The notes beneath the pieces are model-generated. The model was not told where the DNA came from and searched no databases. It saw only the letters and a program-made list of their open reading frames with translations. The position numbers and the translations under genes are program-made. Positions 10,045-21,836 of a DNA stretch of 64,000 nucleotides are shown piece after piece (position 1 is the first letter of the stretch; each line of letters begins with the position of its first letter). Source of the DNA: Adiantum capillus-veneris (lineage: Eukaryota > Streptophyta > Polypodiopsida > Polypodiales > Pteridaceae); contig CM043959.1 of assembly GCA_014529385.2 (NCBI GenBank), positions 1,398,358 to 1,462,357 of the forward strand. The letters are read 5' to 3'.

Positions 10045-13000
10045 ATGGCTGACAACAACAACACAGATGTGTTCAAGATGTTCGCTATTGAGGACAGGTT
10101 GGATGGGGACAATTACTTTATGTGGGCTTATATGATGCAACACGTTCTTGTGTCAAAAGGCATCTGGAATATTGTGCAGGGCATTGATGTACGTCCTGGT
10201 TCTGAGAATGTAGGCGATGTTGAGGATGTTGCAGGTCTTGCTACTGTTAGAGTTGTTTTGCCTACGGCAGAACAAGCTCGTTGGGATGTTAAGGATGCGC
10301 AGGCTCATGCATTGATTGCGTTTTCTGTGAAGCGCACCATTTTTCCTCACATCCGTTCAACAAAATCTGCAAAACAGGCTTGGGATATTTTGGCTAGTCT
10401 TTATGCAAATCGCAATGAGGCTAAAATTGCTTTGCTGCGTAAAGAGCTGGAGTTGAAGATTATGCATGAGGAAGATGATATGGACACTTTCCTTGCTAGT
10501 GTCAAGGATATCAATGAGCAACTCATTTTTGCAGGTGAAGTCATTTCAAACAGTTCCCTAGTGCAGACTGTTCTTGATGACTTACCAGATTCTTACCAGA
10601 CTTTTGCTAGTACTTGGAGACTTATGACCCAAGGAAATCCTGAAGTTGTCAAGTTTGATGCATCATGCACATTGCTGTTGCAAGAGTCACTTTCCAGAAA
10701 AAACAGGACTAGGTAGCGTGCAATTGAACAGGATTTTATTGCTTCTCAAAGAAAGGGTGGTAACAGCAATGCAGCCACTTCTTATGGTTCTGTTGCGAGT
10801 GGCAAAGCTTCTGTTCCTAATGCTTCTGTTGGCAGCACTTCATATGAAAATTCTGGTGATAAAGGCAAAAAGAAAATGCGTTGTCATTATTGTAAAGCTA
10901 ATGATCACTTGATCGAGTCGTGTCCTAAGTTGAAGGCCAAAGAGGCTAAGAAGAAAGAGGGTGGTTCCACTGCAAATGCTGGTTCCACTATAAATGCAGC
11001 CACTGTTGAGTCTTCTGTGAAAGGAGACTGTGATGCTGATGTCGATGCTGAATGGGCTTTTAGCGCAGAGTGCACTTACAATCCTATTGTCCAGTCAGTT
11101 GATGCAGATTCACATGTGTGGTATTTTGATAGTGGTGCTACAAAGCACATTACCTCACATCGTGAATTGTTCACCTCTCTCGAGTCTGTTCCTCATGGGA
11201 ATTCAGTCACTTGTGCCAACAATGCCTCTTATTCGGTTCAGGGAGTTGGAAAGATTGTGCTTATTGCTGCAAATGGCAGTTCCTTCACACTTGTTGATGC
11301 ACTTTATGTGCCTGGGATCAAGAAGAATCTCTTGTCTGTATCCGCACTTGCTAATCTTGGACTTGTAGTCAAATTTGTGGATGACAGATGTATAGTTCAT
11401 GATCTCAGTTTTGGTGATGAAATTGTTGCATCAGGCCTTTTATGCCGTGGGCTATATAAGCTCACTTTGTATGAAAAGTGTGGACAAAATTTTGCAAATG
11501 CTGTTGCAGATTCAAGAGCTATTTCAGATGCAAAACTTTGGCATGCACGTTTTGGTCATCTGAATTTTCCTAGTTTGCTGCATTTGCAAAAATCTGATAT
11601 GGTTGCTTCTTTGCCGCCTCTTGAAGCACCTGTCAAACATGTTTGTGAAGGCTGTATTTTGGGTAAAATGCAACGTTCTAAGTTTCCAAAGTATGGTTCA
11701 GTTAGGGCCACATGCAGGTTGCAACTTGTGCATAGTGATGTTTGTGGGGCCAGGAAAACTCCGTCCTTGGGCAATTACCTGTACTTCGTGACTTTCATTG
11801 ATGATTACTCTAGGCATGCATGGGTATTTCTGGTTACAGTGAAGTCCGAAATTTTTATGTGCTTCAAACAATTTCTGGCTATGGCTGAAAATGTCTCGAA
11901 ATGTAGTATGGGCACCCTCCGTTCCGATCGAGGGGGGGGGGAGTATATGTCTCATGAATTCAATGCATTTCTGGCTAGTCGTGGGATAAAACACCAATGT
12001 ACAGTGCCTTATACACCTCAACAAAATGGTGTTGCTGAGAGGAAAAACAGGTCACTGACGGAAATGGCACGATGTATGGTCAAAAGTCAAGCTTTGCCGC
12101 ATTCTTTTTGGCTTGAGGCCATCATGTGTGCCACTTATGTACTTAACAGGTGTCCTACAAATGCTTTGCAGTCTATTACTCCATATGAAGCATTGCATGA
12201 TAGAAAGCCTTCTATTGAGCACATGCGTGTTTTTGGCTGTTTGGCATATGCTTTGGTGCCACAAGTGCAGCGCAGAAAACTGGATGATAAGGCTGTCAAA
12301 TGTATTTTTGTTGGTTATAGTGCTGAAAGCAAAGGTTACAGGTTGTATCATCCGCAAACAAAACGTATTCTGGTTTCACGGGATGTAGAGTTTGTGGAAG
12401 ATTTTGTTCAGCCCTTGCTGTCATGTACTAGAGACAGTAATGTAAGCTCACAGGACATTTATGACACTTTGTTGCCTCTTTTTAGTGGTGGAAGTTCGAA
12501 TGTAAATTCCAATGAGGCAAATGTACAGCCCATGGGGGTTTCAGAAAATGTTATAGATCAACCTATTATTGATGCAGATGTACATGATGTACTTGATGAG
12601 GAAAGGGCTGAAAATGAGCAGGCTAGAGGTATGCCAAAATGGTTGGTGCACACTTTGCGTGACAGTAAATTGGATGCACCTTTGTCTAGTCGTACTCGTT
12701 CAGGATCTCGCCATGCATCTTATGCATCAGAATGTTATGCTTTGGCTGTGTCTAGCTTACATGATGTTGAGGAACCTCTGTCTTTTGATGAAGCACATAA
12801 TTCAGAAAATTGAATGGCTGCCATGCAATCAGAATATGATGCACTTATAGATAATGACACATGGACTTTATGTGATTTGCCTCCTTGCAAAAAGGCCATT
12901 GGTACGAAGTGGGTTTACAAGTTGAAACGCGAGCCGGATGGTGAGATCGATCGCCATAAGGCTCGACTTGTTGCAAAGGGTTATGCACAACAAAAAGGCA

Positions 13001-14310
13001 TAGATTATGAAGAGACTTTTGCTCCCACTTGTCGTATGACTACTGTGCGTTTTCTATGTGTATTGGCAGCTCATTTTGGTTGGGATGTACATCAATCAGA
13101 CATTGTTACTGCTTTCTTGAATGATGACATATTTGAGGAAGTTTATGTAACGCAGCCTCGCGGTTTTGTCATAAAAGGACAAGAGGACAAAGTGTGCAGA
13201 TGTAAGAAAGCTTTGTATGGGTTGAAGCAATCTCCTCGTGCTTGGTATGAGAAAGCTAACACTCATTTGGTTACACGAGGATTTCGTAACAGTCCAACAG
13301 AAAGCACATTGTATGTAAAGTGTGAGGGTGACGTACTTCTCATTGTGGTTCTTTATGTCGATGATTTGCTGATCACTGGACCAAATGAGAGACATATTGC
13401 TGAATTTAAGGCTGATTTGAATGCTACTTTCAAGATGAAAGATTTGGGGCTGTTGCATCATTACTTGGGTATACAGTTTAAGCAGTGTGATGGTGGTATT
13501 GCCTTGTGTCAGAAAAGTTACATAGAGACATTGCTATGTAAGTTTGGACTTGAGGATTGCAAACCTATTGCCACTCCCTTTAAAACAAGTTTGAAGTTGA
13601 GTCTACATGATGTTGGTGATCCTGCTGATGTCACTCTTTATCAAACTGTTGTTGGCTGCCTCATTTATGTATACAACACGAGGCCGGATATTCAGTTTGC
13701 AGTCTCACAGGTCAACATATTTATGCATAGCCTAGGGTCTAAGCATTGGCAGGTTGTCAAGAGGATTTTCCGCTACCTTAGTGGCACTTTAGATCTTGGC
13801 TTGTTTTATCCCACGGGGGGATCATTGCCGCCAGACTTACATGTTTTTTCGGACTCAGATTGGCCTGGTTGTTTTGACACGCGAGTGTCCACAAGTGGTT
13901 TTTGTTTCATGCTTGGCAGTTCATGTATATCATGGTTGAGCAAGAAGCAACCTACTGTGGCCACTTCGAGTTGTGAGGCTGAGTACAGGGCAGTCTTCAC
14001 AGCTACAGTTGAGTGTGTATGGCTCAGACGCCTTATGGCTGATTTGGGTGTTGGACAGGACACTTCCAACACTATCTACACTGACAGTCAGAGTGCATTG
14101 GCAATTGCGAGGAACCTAGTTTTTCATGCTCGGACAAAGCACATTGAGGTGCATTACCACTATGTCAGGGAGAGGCTCTCAGCAAGAGAGATCAGCTTGG
14201 CTTATGTGCCAACACATGACAACCTTGCAGATCTTTTCACAAAGGCATTGTCTCATGAGAAGCTTGAAGCTTTCCGCAAAGCTTTGGGCTTACTCCCCTT
14301 TGTGGACTGA
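10045..14310 (+). pseudogene. Copia gag-pol polyprotein (two nonsense codons)
   Basis: One reading frame of about 1421 codons from ATG 10045, chosen because it opens the conserved gag start (MADNNNTDVF). Order: UBN2-type gag; CCHC knuckle CHYCKANDHLIESCP (about 10879); protease with DSGATKHIT (about 11129); GAG-pre-integrase LWHARFGHLN; integrase with FIDDYSRHAW, RSDRGGGEY and the PQQNGVAERKNR glutamate; reverse transcriptase with ARLVAKGYAQQKGIDYEETF and active site LYVDDLLITG; RNase H with DSDWPG, SCEAEYRA and TDSQSALA. This gag-PR-IN-RT-RH order defines Copia. In-frame TAG at 10714-10716 and TGA at 12811-12813 (at a position usually tryptophan) interrupt it; the frame is otherwise continuous, so decay is recent. 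Confidence 0.95.
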
Positions 14311-14374
14311 TCATGTCCTCAGGGCATGTCACTTCCCTTTATTCATGTACCACTCTCGTTCACCGCATCACTCT

Positions 14375-14382
14375 AGGGGGGA
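14375..14382 (+). promoter_or_regulatory. Polypurine tract
   Basis: AGGGGGGA two bases before the 3' LTR. It serves as primer for plus-strand DNA synthesis in LTR retrotransposons. Confidence 0.85.
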
Positions 14383-14384
14383 TT

Positions 14385-14611
14385 TGTTACCATATATATG
14401 TGGTAGTGATGTGTGTGAACACACTAGGACCGCCGGGGCATTTTTTCCCTCTTTAGGAGGTTTTTTCCCCCGAGCATTGTATATACGCCCATCACTCTAG
14501 GGCTATCCATCTTTTCATTGCATACTAAGTAACACACTCTCTACTGTGTGCTTTGAGCTTCCTTCGTCTTCTCCAAGCTGTGTGTGTCTCTCTGCAACCC
14601 TAATTCCAACA
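14385..14611 (+). repeat. Copia 3' LTR
   Basis: The 227-bp partner of the 5' LTR, TGTTA...CAACA, followed by the target duplication AAAGG. Downstream the host CACTA coding sequence resumes (ASNFYEQTF). Confidence 0.95.
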
Positions 14612-14838
14612 AAAGGGCAAGCAACTTCTATGAGCAGACCTTCACGATGCAGCTTCAGTCTCCATCGCACCCGGAGCGCAATGCTTTTACAAATTCACAG
14701 AAATTCAACGAAATCTCTCTACACAGGAATCCCTCCCCCTTTATGATTCCCCCCTCTCTCTCTCTCTCTATACTTGTCCATGTTTTCTTCTCCATTCATT
14801 CAATATTAAGTTCAAATGTTCGTGTGTTTAATGCAGGT

Positions 14839-16132
14839 ATGGATGATGAGCAGTTTCTTTCTTCTTTGTCACCCGAGCAGAGACAATGGTACGTGGAGCG
14901 TCATCGCTTTGGCGCACCATCGCGCGTTCCTACTCCGGCCGCGTCTCCCTCTGTTTCAGAGCATTCAGCGTGCTCCGAAGCTTCGGTGTTGACGAGACGA
15001 TCTTCACACTCATCTAGGCACCGACGCTCTAGTGGTGGCGGTGGCGGTTATTGTGGGGATGCCGCCGTCGATGTCTCCACACCGCCTCATGTTCGACGAG
15101 GCTCTTTACCCTCCCCTTCTTTGCCCGCCCCCACACCAGCCACGACATCGCCATCTACGCCAGGTTTTGCTCGATTGACGACTGTTCCTAGCAGCTACAC
15201 AGCACTATCTACTCCTCCGGGAGCCACCCCAGTCGACACTCCTCGCTTCGGGGCCCAGAATCCGGTGAAGACACCTGACGTCCGTACCCCCATCGACACG
15301 CCTCTAGAGACCCCTGTCGAGACACCCAGGTTCACGCTTCACCAACGAGAGGGCTTGCCTTACTCCGTTGACTTCAGCGGCGGCATCATCATGGATGATG
15401 ACGACAAGAAGGTGATCTCGCGCAGGCACGGTTTTTGCTCTTAGGTGTTTAGACACTACATACTAAACACCTGGAGTGAAGTACCAAGTGATTTAAAAGA
15501 CAGAGTCATCAACATACTGCATGACGAGTTTCCCGTTTCAACATGGAATGACCATTTCAATGAAGACCTAATGAAGGTTCGAATGCGCGAATACTGCAAG
15601 CACAAGCGTTCTGAAGTGCAAAAAGGAATAAAGAATGGGTGGAACAGACCAGATTGGCTCGCCAAAGAAGATTGGAAGAATGCGAAGAAAGCAACGCGCG
15701 AGAATCCTGACAAGTGGAAGCAACAAAAGGAGGCAGCCAACGCGCGAGTAGAGGCAGGGAGCTCGCACCACTTGGGGAGCGACGGGTGGGCATCATTTGA
15801 GGCCGATTTTGTAAGTGTTTTCGCATTGCTCTTTAGGTTTGATAGTTTAGGGTTTAGGGGTTTTTAAATTCTAACATAATGGATTCTTTGTATGTTTTGG
15901 CAGTGGTCAATGCAGTACGAGCGCGAGTACGCAGGCAGGAAGGGCTTAAACGCCCTGATGGACATTCTGAGTTCTCGCGGCGGCATGGTTAGTATTACGG
16001 TTTACTCTTTTCTATTTGTTGTATTGTTTTGTAAATTATATGTTTATACTTACAAAAAGTTGTCGTATTGTTTTTTTTTAAATGTAGAATCCTACAGAAA
16101 CGCCGCTTGGACGCGATGAGACGTCTGATTAG
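14839..16132 (+). pseudogene. Plant En/Spm (Ptta-type) second transposase gene
   Basis: Starts at ATG 14839 (MDDEQFLSSL), just after an intron-like ATGCAG acceptor. Residues about 20-190 are low complexity, rich in Ser/Pro and TP repeats. From 15445 comes the conserved plant transposase domain: FRHYILNTW, LHDEFPVSTWNDHFNEDLM, NGWNRPDWL, NPDKWKQQKEAANAR and GWASFEADF. Inferred introns 15811-15903 and 15988-16087, both phase 0 with GT..AG borders, join WSMQYEREYAG...SRGGM to a final exon ending NPTETPLGRDETSD and TAG. An in-frame TAG at 15442 separates the low-complexity part from the domain; it may be a mutation or mark an unrecognised splice. By family the product is an accessory CACTA protein comparable to TNPA, likely binding subterminal repeats. 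Confidence 0.78.
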
Positions 16133-16589
16133 ACGACGTCAATCTAGTCATAGCTAGTAGCTAGATATAGCATTAGTTTCCTTTTGTCATAGCATAGATA
16201 TCATGAGATGACGTGTATACGTCTTTTTGTAACTATTGAAAAACCATGTATATTTTTCGACTAGTGACAATGGTGTTGTAACTATTTAAATTTGTATTAA
16301 AGTTTAACAATCAAGTGATTTTGCCTATGATGTGTATATAATTGTTATTGATTTACTTTCATCAATTTACTTTTGTAAGTTTTGTATCTTTATTCTGCAA
16401 AGAATACTATGGATAATGGAGTTAATGGTTATATTGTCTTGTGGATGACTACTTTGGGTTGATATCTAAGCGCTTTCTTTCAAAGGTGAATCTAAGCTTA
16501 TCTTGGATTCATTTAGATTTACTCTATTATTGGAACATTCAATATGGTTGATGGGTTGAATGCCCTGCCACCAAATTTTTTTACTCTCG

Positions 16590-16745
16590 AATGTCGCTAT
16601 CAACGTCGCTATATAAAGTTCTGCAGTGTCGCTATGCACGTTGCTATAAGCGTTGCTGATGCTCATAGCGACGTTCCCATATCGACGCTCAATGCGACGT
16701 CGGGGAGTATAAAAATCCAATGTATTTTCGTCGCTAACAACGTCA
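16590..16745 (+). repeat. CACTA subterminal repeat array
   Basis: A cluster of short motifs in both orientations: GTCGCTAT-type strings near 16593, 16605 and 16628, ATAGCGACG near 16674 and several CGACG/GACGT strings to 16711. CACTA elements carry such arrays next to the ends, and the transposon's accessory protein binds them. Confidence 0.75.
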
Positions 16746-16752
16746 CAAGTGC

Positions 16753-16770
16753 ACACAACCTCTTGTAGTG
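16753..16770 (+). repeat. CACTA right terminal inverted repeat
   Basis: ACACAACCTCTTGTAGTG; read inward from the end it is CACTACAAGAGGTTGTGT, the hallmark CACTA start. The next three bases, TGA, would be one copy of the expected 3-bp target duplication. The left partner was not found. Confidence 0.8.
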
Positions 16771-16905
16771 TGAGAAGAGCAAGAAACACCTAAGGTTCCC
16801 AAATATCACTAGCCTACACTTAGGCAGTAAACCAAGGTAGTTTTAGTCACACATCGCGGCACACACACAAAGCATTACATTCACAAATCCATATGAATAG
16901 GTCAC

Positions 16906-16912
<7 letters not shown>

Positions 16913-16962
<50 letters not shown>
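16913..16962. repeat. (AG)n microsatellite
   Basis: About 50 bp of perfect AG dinucleotides. The open frame that runs through it (Arg-Glu repeats) is an artefact of the repeat. Confidence 0.95.
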
Positions 16963-16967
<5 letters not shown>

Positions 16968-18624
16968 GAAGAAAGGCACGATAAGGATTTGCTACCATGT
17001 CGTGCGCTTGTTAAGTCCCCTCCTACACTGTTGAACTATCTCAACAACTATCATCATCGCCGAATGCCTCTTGTTATGCCATGTGGCTATCAAAATCCAT
17101 ATCTTTTTAATATGTAGATAGATATGGATATTGGAAATTGTAATGACATACGGCATCTAAGCTTAGTAAGCTGAAATACATTCAACTTGGCCAAGTTCTA
17201 TTGTGCCAAACAAACTTGCTTCCAACATTGCAGTATACAACAAGGTGACATTCCTTTCCCGGATCTTAGAGAAGCACGAAGATTTTAATAGCTACTTTTC
17301 TCTACATTCGTTGTACCAATGAGTAAGAGCCATGTGTAGGCATCACGTATATACAACAATGAATTTTTTTCCATGCAATCATTGTAAATTATATCAAAAT
17401 CCGTGCATAGGCATCACCTATGCACAATGTAGATAAACAACATGGTGACGGTCATCCACATCCTAAAGAGGATGGTTCGCTCAAGTGTCCAAGTGTTGAT
17501 CCAATGTACCAAGAGAAGGAGGTATATTCGCACCACAAAACTTAATATGAAAGGACATAAATTTTTAGATAGGACTAAATGTGTGAGCATTTTTTTTCAT
17601 CCTTTTCAAATTATATCAACAACAAGCAGTGTAATTTTTTATCATGTGCATTGTGGTGTTCCTATCAAAGAGCACCAACTCAAAGGCCACTAGGGGGTAC
17701 TCAATCATTGTTATTGTATTATTATTCAGAATCAGTGAGATGCACGCCGGCAATCAAACAAGAAGTAGATAGGCTCGATGGGAGAGGTAAGGCGAGGCAA
17801 GAGGGCGAGGGCGAGGGCACAGATTGTAGGAGGGCGTAGGCGACGTCCAGGAGGGCACAAACTATAGGAGGGCGAGGGCCAGCATCGGGCGAAGCAGGGG
17901 TCAACTAGCTTTTTTCTAATAAAAAGGAGCGCTACTGTTTACAACTGCACAAGTTGGCTCGCGTGGTTACAAGGTCTCACGAGAGCCAAAATGCGAACGG
18001 GTTGCGTGATCGAATCACAAGTTTTCCTTTTGAAGGGTAGGCATCTCGAGTTAGGAGCCTAGGAGGTGAGCCTATGGTTGAAGAAATCTGAGAAACTAAT
18101 GAATAAACTAACATACCAGCCAATAGGAGCCATGATTATCCATGATTACCACTATGGATTAGATAAGAGATTTCAGTTTCGAATTAATATTATCTAAAGT
18201 TAAAAAACTACCTAAATTACTTTAATCTCGAAGGTGAGTGCAAAGCTTTTAACTATCAATCAAACCTATGTCTTTACATAATCCCATTGGCCTCCCCGAA
18301 AAGAAAGAAGTATGTCTGGTCGAATCGGCGGAAGGGAGTATCTGTTGAAGACTCACCCGTTTTTTAATCATGTGGTGACGTACGTGAGTGTATGCGAAGT
18401 GGGCACTGGGCATGGCGCTACGTGGAGCTTGACATTTGTTCTGGGTCTCTCGAGAAGTTTACCGATGCTGATGAAGGCGGTGGGCGGTTCCTAACTCAGG
18501 AAGGCGGTGGTCTCTTGCTTGCGAGCCCCCTACTCCCTCTATCTTGCATGGAGAGCAGCCCAAGAGATCTCTGTCTCTCTCTTTGTCTCCCCCCTTTTGC
18601 CGATTGCAAGAGAGCGCTCCTAGA

Positions 18625-18660
<36 letters not shown>

Positions 18661-18840
18661 GACTTGCTATACGATGCAGGCGGAGCAGGGAGGGCTCTGC
18701 CACTCTCACTGAAAGCACAGAAGGTGGGGCAGGCTGTGTGACTTACGTGACTTGCTATACGATGCATGCGGAGTAGATGCGTGAGGAGGGAGGGATCTTC
18801 CACTCTACCCTGAAAGGACAGCGGGTGGGGCAGGCTGTGT
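18661..18840. repeat. Tandem duplication, ~90 bp period
   Basis: Two adjacent related copies, 18661-18740 and 18749-18840. Both open with GACTTGCTATACGATGCA and close with GGTGGGGCAGGCTGTGT; the second has a small internal insertion. Confidence 0.85.
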
Positions 18841-19026
18841 CCGTCTGTGTTACGCGCTTGTGATGCTAGTGAAGAGGATGGGAACAAGGTCGCAGGTGTT
18901 GAGGACTGTGAACATGCAAAGGTCTGGTTTGCTCAGCTTCAAGCGTCAGTTGGTGATGGTTGGCGCTGTAGGTGTAGCACGTACATTAGCAGCAGAGGGC
19001 GATAACGGTGGTGGGGGGGAAGGCCC

Positions 19027-19051
19027 GGGGGGGGGGGGGGGGGGGGGGGGG
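19027..19051. repeat. Poly-G homopolymer (~25 bp)
   Basis: A pure G run. Exact length is doubtful because such tracts are prone to slippage and sequencing error. Confidence 0.9.
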
Positions 19052-19239
19052 CACTTACGTGGATTTTTTCCACAGGGTGATGGAGAGAATATTGGGGAGC
19101 ATCTGGTAAAGAAACTCACTTTCTTTATTGCTGTGCCAGTATGTAATATATGAAAAAGATTTTCAACGGGATTAACAATAATGTCATTGCTCAATTTTGA
19201 ATGCTCATGAATACATAACTGCCTTCGCGTTATGTCTAC

Positions 19240-20091
19240 ACGATGGAAACCCTACTGCTCTGCTTGGGTACTCGTTGGACAGCTGCAACGGCTCCACATC
19301 GGGTTGAGGGGCCCTTTTGGTAGGATGTCTGGAGGTTCTCCGAGTGCTCTGGCTTTGTTCTGGATGCGCTGCAGGTTCATGGGTGATGAGGAGAGGTCGT
19401 CTTGGCTTGGGGACCGGGGTGCTCCTGGGGTGGAGCCCCTGGCTGTTCCTGCTCTCCTTGACTCCCAGCGGCGGCTCAACTTAAGGCCTTTTTATGGTGG
19501 TGGGGCTTGGCGGCTTCCCATCCTCCCCTGGAGGGCTAATCACTTGCTGGTTTTGTTCGTAATGGGTTGGTATGTCAACTGTGGTGACGGTTGTGCTCGT
19601 TGACGGCTACGGTTGGATGGATTTGGTTTAGATGGTCTGATTGGTCCTGGTTTCGGCTGGTGGATTTGGTGGGCGTATGATCTGCAGTGCTTCCCGGTTG
19701 GTTGTTGTTTCTTTTTTTGGTGGCGGACAGTGATGGAGCTTCGTGCTCCCCCATCTTGCGATTTGTGGATTGTCGGAGTCCTCTGTTGGTCCTGCAAAGG
19801 TGGGGTCCTACCCTGTGGCAGTGGATGGGCCTTCCTTGTAGGAGTGTATCTAGTCTTTTGAGGGTGGCTCCTTATTCAACCAATGTATGTCTTGGTCCTC
19901 CTCTTGTCTGTCTCAAGGTGGCTCCCCTTGCATCCGTCATATTGTGGGGGTCTTCTATCGGTATGGTTGTATGGTTCTGGATGTATTATTTTGTAGTCTT
20001 GGGGTTTTATGTGCGGGGAGCTGTAAATTGTTTTTTTTGGGGTGATCAATAAATTCACCCACATAATGTAAGTTTGGCAAAAAAAAAAAAG
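19240..20091 (+). mobile_element. Possible 3' tail of a 5'-truncated LINE
   Basis: A G/T-rich stretch without recognisable protein that ends GGTGATCAATAAATTCACC...GGC and then 12 A residues. This style of ending, with a poly-A-like tail, resembles a plant LINE 3' UTR. No reverse transcriptase part is present, so the assignment rests on the tail alone and could be wrong. Confidence 0.3.
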
Positions 20092-20128
20092 AACTATGTT
20101 CTTGGAAAATACAACTATACATAGTTCT
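20090..20128. repeat. Short hairpin
   Basis: AGAACTATGT and its exact complement ACATAGTTCT flank a 19-bp loop, directly after the A-tract at 20080-20091. No function is apparent. Confidence 0.7.
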
Positions 20129-20609
20129 GGTTTTTTTAAAAAATTTTATTTTTAAACTCACAATTGTGAGTGATTGTATTATAAAGTCACCGATAGATAT
20201 ACAAACCAATTTCAAGCTCAACTCGAGTCTTGAGGGACAGAGGGTTATATCCGAGTTTAGTTACAAGTACCTAGTAGCATACTATTGCGAATATCCCAAA
20301 CCTTTATAAAGCAGGGTTCGATCGGATGGTGAGGGTTTTCCTAAGCCAGTCATTCAAGTTATGCTTTTTATTTACCACATATATTATCTCCTTGTTTTCT
20401 TGTACAATCTTTGAGAAGCTAGCCACAGAGAGGTCGATATCAAAGACACGACAATTCATGGCCTTCTAGACATTACTAAAGGAACAATATTTGACAATTT
20501 GAGTACAGAATAAAAGTGCAAAACTTCAAAATTGTTTGCCACCAAGGCACAAATCCCTCTTGCAAACCCCTATCTTCCACGTCCTTTGTATCTATTTGCA
20601 CATCTTTTA

Positions 20610-20800
20610 TGCAAGGCCTCTAATAGTCGAGCATTCCATGAAAAGGTGGCTGAGGTCTCCACTAGCCAATCTGCACCATGAACATCTATCAGGCCCGATA
20701 CTATGCACTTGAATCTTGACGCCTGTCGGCAAGGCCCCCCAAAGTACCTTCCACATACATATCTTCATAGCCTGAGGCCACCGTGGATTCCAAATGTTCT
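20610..20800 (-). pseudogene. LINE RT zinc-binding (zf-RVT) fragment
   Basis: Minus-strand translation shows KVLWGALPTGVKI, then CSWC, then LSHLFMECSTIRGLA. This matches the zinc-binding domain that closes many plant LINE ORF2 proteins. It is in reading register with nothing else long, so it is a relic of the decayed LINE. Confidence 0.7.
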
Positions 20801-21836
20801 TCGTGACCTCTACCCAATGAGCTTGTGACCATTACTTCTTCCACTACTTGCTTAAAGGGGCGAACCAACCAGTGTCATTAATTAACACTTGACATATGTC
20901 TTTGGTATGGGATTTAGAGAATTGGCTACTCATGGGCCATTTCCAAGATTTCCACTCAAAAGTAGATTCACAGATCGACATCAGGAACATTGTCCAGGCC
21001 TTCTACAACCCTGTCGACAAGTAGCTTTGCAGTGCCATTGAGTTGAAACTAGGCAACCACTTGGTCAGAGGATTTCTAGCACTTGCTATTTCTATCCCAA
21101 AAGCGTCTCAATCGTTGAAGTCCTTTATTGTTCATCCTTCTTGCAATTTCTCTCTAAGACGGATTCAGGATAACCCTAGCATCTTTAGACAGTCAGGGGA
21201 ACCAATGCAAGATGGATTTTTGGAAATATCTGGTTAATTCCCGCCATTCGAGTGCCCCTTCTTCTCTATTGCACCTTCACACTAGCTCTCTCGTGATGCC
21301 ACTCAATCTTAGGCTAGCCCACCCCAGGGCTAAAAGCTTGTTGTGTACCTCTATCCCAGAGTAAAGTTTTGTCTTTTCAATCATATCCTTGGCCATGATA
21401 GCCCAAGACTGGTCTTGATTTGCGATTGAGACCACAAACTTGGCACACAAGGCCTGAACATGAACAACAAGGTTGAGAATTTTGAGGACACCTTGGACCA
21501 ACGGTCGAGCGATACCTTCTCACTTTCTCCATTGCCATGACAAAGAGGCTTTAGTATTGTTCCGCCATAGGAATCCTTTAACTGGTTTCAAAAACTCCTT
21601 CCAAAACTACATTTGGATATTTTGAGGAGCAGGCTGGTGAAGGCAATATAAGGAAGCATAAATGAGTTGATCACCTTGACCCGACGCTAGAAGGGAAGCA
21701 ACACATACTCCCACCTTTCCATTTTACTATGAATCTTCTCAAGGACCCACTGGAACCATTTCTTGTGAGTAATGTCCACCCCTAAGGGGACCCCTAGATG
21801 CCTAAAATCCCTACCCTTGGATACAATCTCTCTAGA

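Larger units (their letters stand above)
9499..14611 (+). mobile_element. Full-length Copia LTR retrotransposon
   Basis: A complete element: two 227-bp LTRs starting TGTTA and ending CAACA, a tRNA-iMet primer site just inside the 5' LTR, one long gag-pol frame, a purine run before the 3' LTR, and a 5-bp target duplication AAAGG at 9494-9498 and 14612-14616. By eye the LTRs differ at about seven positions (near 97% identity), so insertion is fairly recent. Removing element plus one AAAGG restores the frame of the flanking CACTA transposase. Two nonsense codons are the main coding damage. Confidence 0.96.
6826..16770 (+). mobile_element. CACTA (En/Spm-type) DNA transposon with nested Copia
   Basis: A plus-strand transposon with a Tnp2-type transposase gene, a second gene matching the plant Ptta/En-Spm transposase family, a subterminal array of CGCTAT/CGACG motifs and a right end reading CTTGTAGTG, the inverse of the CACTA terminus. 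A Copia element (9499-14611) sits inside the transposase gene. The left terminus CACTACAAG was not found: the first recognisable coding residues begin directly at the LINE border, so the left end is lost or lies beyond the LINE, possibly outside the window. Nonsense mutations make it non-autonomous. Confidence 0.85.
16963..19230. other. Gene-free interval with simple repeats
   Basis: No domain or long coding frame is recognisable. Contents are AT-rich sequence, a GAGGGC-rich patch near 17780-17890, a CT tract at 18631-18656, a tandem duplication at 18661-18840 and a run of about 25 G at 19027-19051. Confidence 0.6.
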
